Assembly: GCA_029379385.1 (NCBI GenBank)
Contig: CM055613.1
Span: forward strand, 14,712,001 to 14,776,000
DNA length: 64,000 nt
DNA from: Quillaja saponaria
Lineage: Eukaryota; Streptophyta; Magnoliopsida; Fabales; Quillajaceae
Direction of reading: 5' to 3'
Below the pieces are notes generated by a model. The model was not told where the DNA came from, did not search any database, and worked only from the letters and a program-made list of their open reading frames with translations. Shown piece by piece: positions 22,731 to 34,710 of this stretch. How positions within the stretch are numbered: the first letter of the stretch is position 1; the number at the start of each line of letters is the position of its first letter. The position numbers and the translations under genes are program-made.

Positions 22731-23496
22731 AGGCTTTCCATATACAATTTGTAATTTTTGATCATTTACTATCTGTAAAAGTTGTTGTCGCCTTGTGAGC
22801 TACCACTACTGTTTTCTGTCAATATTAATATTAGTGAGGTAGTCAGTAAATTCTAATATGTTCCTGACACATCCAGTTGCTTATGATTCTCCTTGAGCTG
22901 GCAACGACTCTATGCAATTGATCCTGATTTTGTTTCAATTGATCAGGATGGTTGTTATGAGTTACTTAAATTGTAGGTTCTTAATTACTCAGTCTACATA
23001 ATGCCTTTCTCAAGGATTTGCAACGAGTCCATTTTCTATTTGATATCTCTATGGTTAATCAACATTCAGTTTGCATGTTCATGCTCGTGGATTTGCAATG
23101 AGGTCCAAATTCTGTTTGATATCTCTATGGTTAATCAACATTCAGTATGCACATGCTACTTTTTGTATGGTGAACATCCTGCCGTGGGAGATAGCATGTC
23201 ATCTTAAAAACAGCAATTGACTTCATTGCGTCTTTGATTTCTCTATTTCCAGAATACTGAGATCATTTTGGTTATAGGCAAGAAACGAAGATTTTCTTTG
23301 TTTGGCCAACACAAGATATGAAGTTTCAAATGAATTTGTCTTATACCTTGAGTTTCAGAGTAAAATTGAGGAAATTAAAATCATGGCTATTGGAAATGTG
23401 AAGTGAAGGAGCAAAGTAAAGAAAGAAGTGGTACAATAAAACTACTTTTAATTCCACAGGCTAGACATTTGTGGGGTTGCAGTCAAAATATTCAAC
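22731..23496. other. Convergent 3' spacer with a tandem duplication
   Basis: Space between the 3' ends of CRL and the rubredoxin-like gene. A segment of about 75 bp is duplicated in tandem at about 23013-23155: GGATTTGCAA, then TTTGATATCTCTATGGTTAA, then TCAACATTCAGT occurs twice. The copies differ at several positions. No gene is seen. Confidence 0.55.
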
Positions 23497-24717
23497 CTAG
23501 AAGGTGCTGTTAAGGTAGAAATATAATCCAGCTAGGGCTGCAACTCCCACTACGATTGCAATAGGAAGTGCCTTCCTGTGCCAGGTTTATTATCATGTTA
23601 GAAATCATAAGAAAAAGATTACATGTAAATACATTATTATCATTGCCAAGAAGGAAAGGATAATGCTTACCCAATTGCTTCATCTTTATTAATTTGTTCT
23701 TTTCGTGCTTTTCGAACATCCATTGCATTTGCATTTTTTGTCACAGCTGGTGCATAAGGCTTAAATCTTCGTTTTGGAGCACCACAAACTGCAAAATTCA
23801 ATTCAAGGAAACTGGTTTTTAACCTTTCTTTCCTTGACCAAAAACAAAAAGGTTTGCAACCATTATGTGGTTCTCATTCTTGCGACTTTTAGTTTTCCTA
23901 TCCTATTGTCTCTGAGATGGATTAGATAACCTAATTCTAATAACCTAAACTTGAATAGTCAGTTGTTAGCTCGGCTGCTGAATGCACGTTGCCCATCAAG
24001 GTTCGAACCATACGGTACAGCCGTACAGGATATCTTTTCCAAAGGCAATAAAAGTTTTGGGCCTCAAATTAAAGATATTAAAGATAAGAACATGCAAGAA
24101 TTTCTCTTGGCCAGAGAAAGCAGAAGATAATGATGGTGGGATATATCAATCCACAGGACCAAAGTTCCTCATAACTTGTGGATATAGCTTCAAAATGAAG
24201 AATCTGTAGGAGTTTAATAAATTATCTTGATGATAGAATAATTTCTATCATGTATAAAAGCTCATAATGATTATAGAAGCAAGAATATTCAAGTTGCTCT
24301 ATAAATGGGGTGAGAGTGATTTACCAGGACAGAAGTATTTATCAGGTAATTTCTCAAAGGGAGTTCTGTCATTGTAAATATACCTGCATCAATACAACAC
24401 AAGGATAACATTTCAACACCATATCCTCATCTTAATTTTACTGAATTCAACAAAGGAAAACCATGAGAGGCAAACCCGCAATCGCGGCAGATGTAGGATT
24501 GCTTGGAGGCTACACGCATGGAAATCCTAGGAGCTCCAGAAGCAACAAGCTTTAGTGTAGGGGATAACAAGAGATTGAATGATCCATAGAAGAAGGATGG
24601 TTTCAAAGCAACACCATTGGATAGTCCTCGCAGGCCAGCATTGCCTGGGGGGGATAACAAAGAAGAAGACTTAGTGGTGTGAAGCCTGGTTGTGGGTGCC
24701 TGCAATTGCAGGGCCAT
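23497..24717 (-). CDS. Rubredoxin-like plastid membrane protein
   Basis: Four exons on the minus strand, listed 5' to 3': 24476-24717, 24325-24383, 23671-23788, 23497-23575. They encode 165 residues, and all junctions keep phase. The first 70 residues or so are Ser/Leu-rich without acidic residues, as in chloroplast transit peptides. A rubredoxin iron site follows: YICRDCGYIYND at about 75 and YFCPVCGAPKRRF at about 100, giving the two CxxC pairs for one Fe. The C-terminus has one membrane helix (ALPIAIVVGVAALAGLYFYL) before the stop. The family matches Arabidopsis At5g51010 (from memory), which also lies beside CRL. Rubredoxin-domain proteins of this layout are placed in thylakoid or plastid membranes as electron-transfer or assembly factors; the exact role is not visible in sequence. 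Confidence 0.88.
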
Positions 24718-25199
24718 TTCTCTTCTCTGTCTTAGTCTCTGAGAAACCAGAATTGGGAACAGAGGAAGTACATATGAAGTGAGATGAGAAGATAAGAGAA
24801 TTGTATTAGAAGCCCTACGTGGAAAGCGTGGCTATTGTACTCCCCACACAAGCCCTGTCACACTATTTAGTTTTATTATATCTTCTGAGACCAAACAATA
24901 TCTTGCTTGCCAATGGCATTTAGGCACTTTTTAAGGTTACATACATTTGGAGAATCTAAGCTTAAAATCTAACTCTCATTCTCTCCAATTTTTGTGTGAT
25001 TCTTTTTGAGAAAACCTGAGCTGCAAAATGGATCACATAATCTAATTAATTTGTTTGAATATATCAAATTTACAATTTTAATAATAAAAAAATAAAAAAC
25101 AACAGCATCTCAAATACAACAACCCCTGTTAAGAATTGGAGGTTTGACTAAGGGGCAGAACACAATGAATTCTTGTAACCAACAAAACTGTTACAGTTG
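24718..25199. other. Spacer between two minus-strand genes
   Basis: It should hold the 5'UTR and promoter of the rubredoxin-like gene and the 3'UTR of IRX10-L. It is AT-rich from 24950. No gene is seen. Confidence 0.5.
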
Positions 25200-28100
25200 C
25201 TACCAAGGTTTCAGGTCACCCACAGGGCCAGCAGTCCAGTTTAAGATCTTCTCTCCCGGCTTCAAGTAAACACTACTGTCATGTGGCAACTTACGGGCAA
25301 GTCCATTCAGAACTTGATGAAAAGCATCTCCTTGTTGAGCAGGTTGTGGGAATAACATGGCTTGCTTCATTGAAGGGTTGGCAAGCAACCTCTGCTTCCT
25401 CAATATTACTTCTGGTGGGATGGATGTGAGAATGGTATCCAAGTTTGGAACATCCTCCTCATCAACAAACACCCCAATTTCTTCCCATGGTATTGCATCA
25501 GCAAAGGGCAAAACAATGTCATCAGCTATGATAACAGGGATGCAACCAAATACCACTGCTTCAACCAGTCTTGGGCTCCACGGAGCCCAACCAAGTGGGC
25601 ACAAACAAAATATAGCTCGTTGCATGTCTTCATAGTATGTGGTTGGGTGCTCTGTGGAAATGTCAAATAGTGGATTGTCCTTAAAGTTCTCCCACACTGC
25701 TGCTCGTGCACCTCTGTAAATTTGCGAAATGTAGTTAATAAGAAAACTCAGCAGCTCGAATATGTTACATATAAGATAATCATAAAACCTTCAGCCATTC
25801 CTCCTGCTAAAATAGCATCACAGTCATATAATTCACTGATTTGCAATCTTAGGTTTAGCAAAGAATCCATTTTAGAATAATACAGCTATGTCAACATGGC
25901 AAGATACTGAAACCTCTGAAGAAGATGTTTCAGTATCTTGCCATGCACAAATAGGTTTCCTTTATTCTTTCAATTTCTAGTAATGATGCAATGTGGCCTA
26001 CCTTGCATAATAGCCACCTTCTGGGTCATTTCCAACATCATAAAATAATCCCCTGAAGTAAACAAAAATTGACCTAGGAGTCTTTTCAGGAATTAGGTGC
26101 GCATGCATTTTCTGTGGAGGAGCATATGGAGGAATGGTGATTGAACCGTCTTTCAAGCATACATGATTCCTCTGTCCAAAAGTCTGAACCAAGGAAGCAC
26201 GCTGGAGCAATGTAAGAATTCCTCTTTCAATTGCCTTCTCTTCCTGCAATATTATAACACCACACAAACAAAAATATAACAGATTGATATACAGCATGAA
26301 TAATAAGTCCACTTAGTTGGGAGATGCGTTCAACACTGTGTTTGAATACAAATAGAGTTAACTGATTTCTTACTTGATAATGGAAGCATGCTCCAAAGTC
26401 GTGAGGAACAACAAAGAAATGATCAGCACCTTCTGTCCGGTTCCAATAAGGCCAGTTGGAAGAAATAAGCTGTATTGCACTTCTCATCATCCGTGGTGAC
26501 TTAAAGGGCAAGGGAAGGCCATTTGGTGTCAGGTCACAGGTGGTGTATACAGGGGTATAAAACCAATCGGCTTCTTCAGGATTAAGGGTTCGAACAGGGC
26601 TAGATAAAAGAAATCGATGCATAAAGATCTCAGCTGCAAACATATGAGTGAGGCATCTTGGGTCCTTTTGCAGAATCTTCTTGTTGTACTTGCTTGGAAG
26701 TTCATAGACAAAAACTTTCAACCTTCCAACTGGATCATCTTCCAACACATCACCAGCACTACCTACAAATGGTTTAAACACAACGTGCTTAGTAAAGCAT
26801 AAAGCTTCAGAACTTCATCATGATGACATTTTGCTTTTTCCATTTTATTTTATTTTGAGTATAAAACAATATACTTCAGACATAGATGCAACTCCGACAG
26901 TAAGACTTTTATTGTCATTGTTGCTAATTTGGATCAATATAATTGCATGTAAGAAATCAGGAGATTTGTATTTATCTGCCAAAAGATTTTGTTGCTGAAT
27001 CACAACTTAATTAATGCAAGCTTACAAGAAATTAGTAGAGAAAACTGCTTATTGTCTAATTTTAAGTAACCACGAGCAAGTCATGGAAGCATCCTTTTCT
27101 CCCCCACCCTGTTCCCTGGTCAACTATGAGGATTGAAGTCCAGGTAATAAGGTACGATTCTAACATTCTTTACCAGTATGCTATGTTTATTTCAATCAGA
27201 CCTTGAACCATTTGAAGTACAAACCAACTCATCAATTTTCTATTGTATTTGAAGAGCAGATACCATTACATAGAAATCCAAACAGAGTTCACTAAGCAAG
27301 AATCATTTTCTAACTTTATCCTCCTTTAAGATTGGTAAGATTTTACTATTTGTATAACAGATATTCAATAATAAGAGGAAAACGTATTTTGTTTTCTTTC
27401 AATTTCCTGTCTGTAATTAGGTATCTGTCACTCAATAGATATTCTCAATGTCTATAAGGTATCCATATAATACTTCTTAAAAGATTACATTTATTTATGC
27501 TCTTCATCTTTCTTTGGAAATGGGCAAAAAAGGATTGGTAGTATTAGTATGCTTCAGATAAAGTAGGAATCTAACCAATAAAAACTAGCATGGCTGCAAG
27601 TACAGAGTTGATTATCATCAAAGAATAAGAAAAAACTATTAAACTGTCTATTCATGATTCCAGCATATGTAGAGATTTTATTTTTTTACGGGAAACATAA
27701 ACTGCAGATCTTATGATAGCATCTTTCCACTGATACAAGGTTCTCAAGTTTTTATGCAGCAGCCAAATCCTTCAATTAGAGTAGTTATTAATGTTTTGCT
27801 GACTTTATAGATATACATAGTATACAGCAATACATGACTTCACTATGTATTAATGTTTTCTACTGATACAAAGGATTTATACATCAACCCAACTAAATCC
27901 TTCATGGCTGCACCATATCTTATGGCTTAGCTTAGATTATTAAATCCTTCACAGGTGCAGCCATTATTCATCTCTATAGAAACAAGAACCAATGGTTAAC
28001 ATTGTTACTTGTATGTTGGCTCCAATTTTATTTGATTGCATTCCATGTGTATCCATTCAGACTTATACTCATGTATCAGATGTGGATATGTCAAGATGTA

Positions 28101-29308
28101 AAATAGCAAGTACATACTATGGACATGGAAATAAGCATTCAACACTGTTCATCTAGACCTTAACTTGAAATGATGCTTCAATGTAACACCAATTTTATTA
28201 CAATTGGTTTCACTATTTCAACTTCTAATTTTTCTTCTTTTTTCCCGAGCCATCCTGTAACCATATAAAAAGCATCTCATCATAACTTCAGATGCAGGAA
28301 TCTTCCTCTAGGATACACTAGACCAAAAGTAATCTCGGGCTCTTGTCTTAGTCTCTTGGAGGTTCCCCATTTTGTATAAATCTAGTGTATATGGTGCTTC
28401 TTGATTTAATTATTACCTACATATTTTACCATTACACATTTCCCTGGCGATGACCATAACAAAGGCATGACCTGGCTAGAATGTGGAAACACAAAAATCA
28501 TTGCAATGTACTCCTTCCCACATACTCATTTCTTCTTCTACGTACTTGGACCATTTACACCATTGAATTTTGTGGCTCTCACTAACACAAAATGCCAGAC
28601 AACTAACTCAGCCAGGCCATTTTTGTTTACACAAAATTCAACCAGCTTGGAGGAAAAAGTAACTAGCTGTAACATAACTATCTAATCCGATCCAGTCCAA
28701 CTGAAACAGCTTTACAACATTAAGATTAGTTCCCGCAATGGTTATCCTTATCATATTTTGAGAGAATCCTGCATTTATATATGGGTTGGACATATTAAGG
28801 GGATAATATCTAGATAGCAGCTTCACAACTATGTAAGCTAAGCAAAAGGCCCTCCAATTAGACATAGAAATAACATCTCTAACAAAATGAACAAAGTCAA
28901 CATCTTACCGAGCAAATGTTCAATTGAACTTCAATCTAAAGTAGATCACATATAGCTAACAAACCTAGACTACTATAGCAGTCAGTGAAAACTACCTACA
29001 GACCCAGAGACCGCATCAATTAAAAGCCTAAGTTGAAATGATTGAACCAATACGGTAGATAATCCTCAAAAAACAAATGCCCACAAAGCGACCCCCCCAA
29101 ATCAACAGAAGAATCAACGAAGTCAAAAGAACATAAATAAGGTGAACTCCGAAGAATACTAATAAAACAAGAAAAACAAAAATGCATAGATAGAAATCCC
29201 ACCTGAAATCCGTTCAGTTGGTTGATTCCTGCCACGCTCCACAGCTCCAGCTCTACATAAAGAGGCAGCACAGAGAATTCCAACAAAAGACCACTTCCAA
29301 AAATTCAT
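25200..29308 (-). CDS. IRX10L: Beta-1,4-xylosyltransferase IRX10-like (GT47)
   Basis: Four exons on the minus strand, 5' to 3': 29203-29308, 26374-26762, 26002-26243 and 25200-25713. They give 416 residues, the normal family length, with matching phases. Residues 5-20 are a hydrophobic signal (SFVGILCAASLC), placing the enzyme in the secretory path and Golgi. The exostosin-type GT47 domain follows: SAGDVLEDDPVGRLKVFVYE, ADHFFVVPHDFGACFHYQ, KTPRSIFVYFRGLFYDVGN, then CPLGWAPWSPRLVEAVVFGC and IPVIIADDIVLPFADAIPWE. The end is WTAGPVGDLKPW. IRX10/IRX10-L elongate the xylan backbone with IRX9 and IRX14 in cell-wall synthesis. The first intron is 2.4 kb and splits off the signal exon, so the exon is easily missed. 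Nothing in the frame is damaged. IRX10 and IRX10-L are very alike, so the paralogue name is tentative. Confidence 0.95.
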
Positions 29309-29645
29309 TTTGTTCCTCCAACAATACCAATATCTAAAATCTCAGCTATCAAGAATCAAAGAGAAAAACTTAAGAGGAAAAGCAATGAGATTTCAGATAT
29401 GACCCAGAGAAGATAGGTGAGGGAATAATAAATCAATCTTACTTAGCAGAAGGAGGGGATGGTTGGGATGTCACAGAACAAAGTAGTTGTGGGGGAGAGA
29501 TTTCTTAGCATTTAGTCTTCTGTGCTGTACTAGAAGAAAAGGATATGGGTTTTTCTCAGCAGCAAACGAGAGAGACAGAGTAAGTAGATTTGCTTTGAAG
29601 GAACAGGAATGCGATTTCAAGCTTTTCTGATATTCAATGGAAAAT

Positions 29646-29654
29646 GGTATATAG
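29646..29654 (-). promoter_or_regulatory. Candidate TATA box of IRX10-like
   Basis: On the minus strand CTATATACC lies about 340 bases before the IRX10-L ATG, which would leave a 5'UTR of about 300 bases. It is placed by position and sequence only. Confidence 0.3.
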
Positions 29655-29974
29655 ATGAAAAAAAAAATGAAAAAAAAGAAGACCTTTTGTAGTAGTATTC
29701 TGTATTCTTTGTCCACGGTTGATGAGAAGTCGATCTCAGACCACCATACGTATACCCCAACTATTTGCACGCTGTAAGTCCAACCTTCGAAATGCCAGCT
29801 TTTTCTTTGTGTGGCAAATGGACAACTAGTGGCAAAAATGGTCGTTAAAATTTCAGGATGTTGTATTCACCCTGACCAAAATTAATTAAATAACATAAAT
29901 TTCTTACCCTTTTTACTAGATTTACAATTTATTAGATGCATTTTGAGCCACAAGTTTTAATATTTATTATAGAT

Positions 29975-30465
29975 TTTTCTAAGAGTATTCTTATTCTGTG
30001 TTTGTGTTTGTATTTTACTAGGTACATGATAAAAATATTTAATTCTTATTTCTTTAATCTTACAGGAATATCGAATGTGTTCCTATTTATTAGTTTTGAG
30101 TCCCTTATTTTATACTAAAATAGGACAATAATACTCATAAATTAAATTCAATATTTATTTAAGTAATTATTTTTAATATAATTTTAATTCTTAAAATCAA
30201 AATATATAATAAACATCATTAAAATAAATCTCCCTAACCCCAACCTCAGTTAAAATTACATTAGAAATAATTACTTAAGTAAAATATTAAATTTAGTTTA
30301 AGGGTATTAGTGTCCCTAGTATAAAATAGAGATTTCAAAACTAATAAATAGTAACACATTCCCATAAAAATTGAGAAAAAATAAAAGTGTTAAATGCTTA
30401 TTAAATAATTCTTATCATATACTCAGTGGGCATAAATAGAAAAATCATTCTTAAATAACACTTAT
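29975..30465. mobile_element. Long inverted repeat, MITE-like
   Basis: Two arms of about 115 bp face each other: 30073-30190 and 30250-30361. The left arm starts GAATGTGTTCCTATTTATTA; the right arm, read on the minus strand, starts GAATGTGTTACTATTTATTA. Similarity continues outward in weaker form to about 29975 and 30465. The inner loop is about 60 bp. No coding capacity and no clear target-site duplication are seen. This fits a foldback or MITE-type element of unknown superfamily. Confidence 0.6.
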
Positions 30466-31153
30466 TAAATTGTAATAAATAAGCTCGTTGAAAATTGAAA
30501 TTTTCTAGGCATGTCACTGAATATAACAAAAAAATCCAAAATTAGATTTTAATCATGTTAAAACAAGATTATTTTGTTTTTAGATAGATGATGGTATTAT
30601 GGTGGATAAAATAAAGAACAATAAATCAATATAAGAAATTCTTAAACTATCCCAATCCTCTCCTTTTTCTACATAACTCTTTTTCATATCTGAAAAGGTT
30701 TTTTTTTTTTTTTTTTTTTACAAAAGAAACTAAAATTCAAAATTATACCAAAAAAAATCTTTTATAAAAAAATATATAAAATATGCGCCTTCATTCACTT
30801 GCCACTAAACTGTATTTTTCTTCATTACTTTCACAAAATAAAAATTAAATTCACTTTATACAATTTAAAAAATATTATAAACATATTATTTTAAAAATAT
30901 TTCTTGTCATGATAATTACTATATATATTTTTTTAAATAATTATAATATATATTCGAAAAAAATTAAAGTAATTTTAAAAAATTAGAATTAAAATGATAA
31001 ATATAAAAAAATATATGAATAAAATATAAAATATAAAAATTATCTGAGTTATATGATTTTCTATTCAAAAATAATTTTGTCAAAATAGTATTAGAGTTTG
31101 TCATATATGATATAATCTATTATTGTAGCAAACAATTGAGAAAGATAATTCAA

Positions 31154-34100
31154 GCTTATCTTTTATCTTGTATGATCATGCACCAAACATAGCATAACAT
31201 AAATGCTTATATGCACATACCCTAATCTTTATTAATCTTTATATAATATGTTACATTATCTTATCATATTCGTCTGAGCAAATGCAGTCTTAAATCGGAA
31301 ACAGAGATGTAGATTAGTCAAGGTGCACATAAAATAAATAAAAAATTATTTAATTTTTATATTATTTTAAAATATAAAGAATAATTTATTGATGAATTAC
31401 TTATTTTCATTTAATTTTTGGTTAGAATTGAACTCATTAAAAATCTACTCAAAATATTTAACCATAGATAGTGTAAATGGTTTGAAATTGTTAGGAATTT
31501 ATAAAAAGAAATTAAAAAACTTGACCTTTCTTAAGAGTTCAAACCCAAGAAGCAAATAAAGAGAGCATACATTATTCACCATCAGTCCAATCATTTGAGA
31601 TAAAGATAATAAGAATCCTAAGCGATATCGAATGAAACTAAAGATTTGTATGTATGATATTCATGATGTAAATTTTGGTAAAATAATTAATTTTACATAA
31701 TAAAAAATAAAATCTTATCAAAATCTATTAATTGATGAGTTTCAAAACTAATTAATTTTTATTTTATGTAAAAAAATAAAAAATTAACCCCACTGATCAA
31801 ATTTCCTAGCTCTGCCATAATTTTGAGTTGGTTAATATGTTAATTCTTAAACTCAACTATTCAATACTTAATCATAAAAATGGGTTTTTAGTACTCAATT
31901 TTAGCATCAAGTGTATGGTGAGATGTTGACCACCTTATAACAATTATCTATTTGACTTATTTGGTATATCGTAAAAAGCACAATGAGATAATTCAGTTAC
32001 CTCATATATAACTTTTGACTGCAACATGATAGTATAGATTTATACTATTGACTTATCTTATACTATGCTGGTAGTATAGAACTAGGAAATGGAAGGATAA
32101 AACAATAGTATAATAACATAATAACTAGGGGCCGATCTACATTAGGCTGAGTAGGGTCAGTTGACCCTATTCGCTTTTCAAAAATACCCCTAAACTCTAC
32201 CGTAATTATTTATACATTAGAAAAATTAATGAATTTGACCCAACAAAGATGTTAATTTTTCATTCTTACCCACTGAAATCTTAGTAGAACAATTTTTCCC
32301 CATAAATTTAGATAGAAATACAAAAAGTTATATAATTATCTAATTGAGATTTCATTTACAGTTATACTTATTGTCTAAGAATATAATTTATTTTCTTTTA
32401 AAAGTTTATCAATTAGTTGTTACTCTAATTATGATGGAACTCGATCAATAATTTCTCACATAACCACAAGTTTTCAAATAAAATATAACAATATAAGTTG
32501 ATGGACAAAATAAAAAACATATTTATTATTTATTTTGCCAAAAATAATTTTTACACTATTATTGTACAAACCATTTTATTAGGAAAGTTATAGATGTAAC
32601 GGAGATTTTTCATAGGTACACTTAACTTTTGTCTTTTATTATATCATAATTAATGAAATATTTGGTCTAAAACCTTGGTCTTTAAGAAAAAAAATTACAT
32701 GACTCTTTATAGAGTCACTATGTCTAATTTATTAGATGATTAAAACTGTGTAAGGTGTCTATTATATAATCTCAAATATAACAAGTTTTTTGGTAAACAA
32801 AACTGATAAATAAATATTATTAATTTTAAAATAATTTTTTGATATATGACTGAACTATTATTTTAACCTCACTAAGATAGCTATTACATCTTATTATATT
32901 ATGTAATCTTATATTTATATAGTCATATATAATGCGTCAAATGAAGCTCAACATAAAATAAAAAATAAAAAAAAGCTAATCAAAATATTCTTATATTTAT
33001 GAAAAAAAAAATTAAATATGTATTAATTATTACATCCCCTCTCTCTCTCTCTCTCTCTCTCTTTCCTTCTCACTCTCCAGTCTCCATGACCATCGGCCAC
33101 CTCGTAACAATTAATCTTTTTTGTATTAATTTTTGTAAGTCCTACTCTTGAGCTAGCAGAAGCTCATTTGATTGTATAATTCTCTTTGTAAATCTTGTGT
33201 TTAATAGGACATTATAGAACTCTCGGACTCCCTAAATGGTTTATTATCCTATAATCTTTTTTTCGTTTTTAGTGGGGAAAATAAATTCTCAACTTAACTA
33301 ATACCTATGAAAATAAAAAATTAAACTATTAAATTTTTTATTTTTTTTCGTTATGTTTAAATGCAAATGGCCCAAAAGTTCGATTGGTTAAAGTTAGGTT
33401 GACCCCCCAAAAGCCTAGAGCCCAAAATTCTTAAGCCTGAGGCCCAATTGAGTCTCAGTCATCAGTCAGTCATCAGGCAGATACTTTCTTTTTACTTTTT
33501 TTTTTCCTTCGTCTGGAAAAATAAAAAATAAAGCAAATATGTAGGTTAGGAGTTGGATTGGACTTTTGAAGAATAGACTTTCTCAACAAGCTTCGGAGTA
33601 GCTGACTCTTTCTTTAATTATCATAATATTCAAATTAAAACTAATTAATGCATAGGAGATAAGAGTTTAAAACAATAATAACGTCCTATTATTTTCAGGG
33701 TTGAAGAATTAATTGTAGGATTAAATTTGGTTGAAGATGACAATATTTGATAACTAAATTATTTATAATTGGAGTTCCGAATTTCCAAAAAGTTAGTTTA
33801 TTTATTTATTTGTCAATAAAGATCATCAATTTTTGCCAAAAAAAAATATTATCAAAATGTGACTTATAATTATTCATCCTTGATCATAACATTGAATTGT
33901 CCATTTTTTCCGCACCTAACCAATGCATTTAATGTTATCAACATATACAACCTCATAGCCTTTTCCCTTTTGCTTATGAAAACCAAGATATAATACAAGA
34001 GGGATATCTATGGAAAATGACCTCCCAACAGAAAAGAGGAAAAAATTAAAGAGCGTCATCGACCCTCGTCAAACGTTGATCATCTAGCCCTACATCTAAT

Positions 34101-34710
34101 TAGAAGGCTTATTAATATACACTGATGTTTGTAGTCGAACTCCCTTGATTAGAACTGTGTTTTCTTCATTTTCATTCATTTATTGTGATGCTGCAAGTTT
34201 TAGGTGATTTGAAGTAAGGTGGGACCATGTGCACCACAATATTGTCTAACAGCAAATATAGGAACTATATGTGAAATTTATTTCTTTTTTGATAACCCAA
34301 ATATTCACCATTGCACCTACATCACTACTATATTTTATATAAAAAGAATCTTACCAGGCATCTATGTCGAGATTGAAGATAAAAAGTTTTATGAGGGTGC
34401 TCAAGATCATGAATAAAACATAGATTTATTCTATAACAAGGATTATCAAAAAGACTCGAACTCTCGACCTCATAAGATATGTCAAGAGACTCTTACTGAG
34501 GAAGTATTTCTTGAATATTGTCTTGATAGCTAGACAAACCAGTTGTTGGTTGTATTAAATATATTAACCTCCTCTTTTGAACTTCATGTGGTTCGTTGTT
34601 GTTGAACAACACTTCTCTGTGGTTTGTTGTTGTTGTTGAACAAAACTTCTCTATCTGTGTGTGTGTGACTGAGAGGAAAAATAAGGCAGAGAGAGAGAGA
34701 GAGCAAGGGG
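31154..34710. other. Upstream part of copy 1: AT-rich, TE debris, CT repeat
   Basis: No gene is seen. It has a (CT)n microsatellite at 33039-33063 (longer than in the other copies) and GGGGCCGATCTACATTAGGC at about 32129, which resembles a hAT-type terminal sequence but lacks a visible partner. A TG/GA-rich leader (34650-34705) ends just before ATG 34711. The same sequence recurs in copies 2 and 3. Confidence 0.45.

Larger units (their letters stand above)
29309..31153. other. IRX10-L upstream region and AT-rich spacer
   Basis: The right part from 29800 on is very AT-rich, with a T20 run at about 30700. It contains the palindromic element described separately. No gene is seen. Confidence 0.5.
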
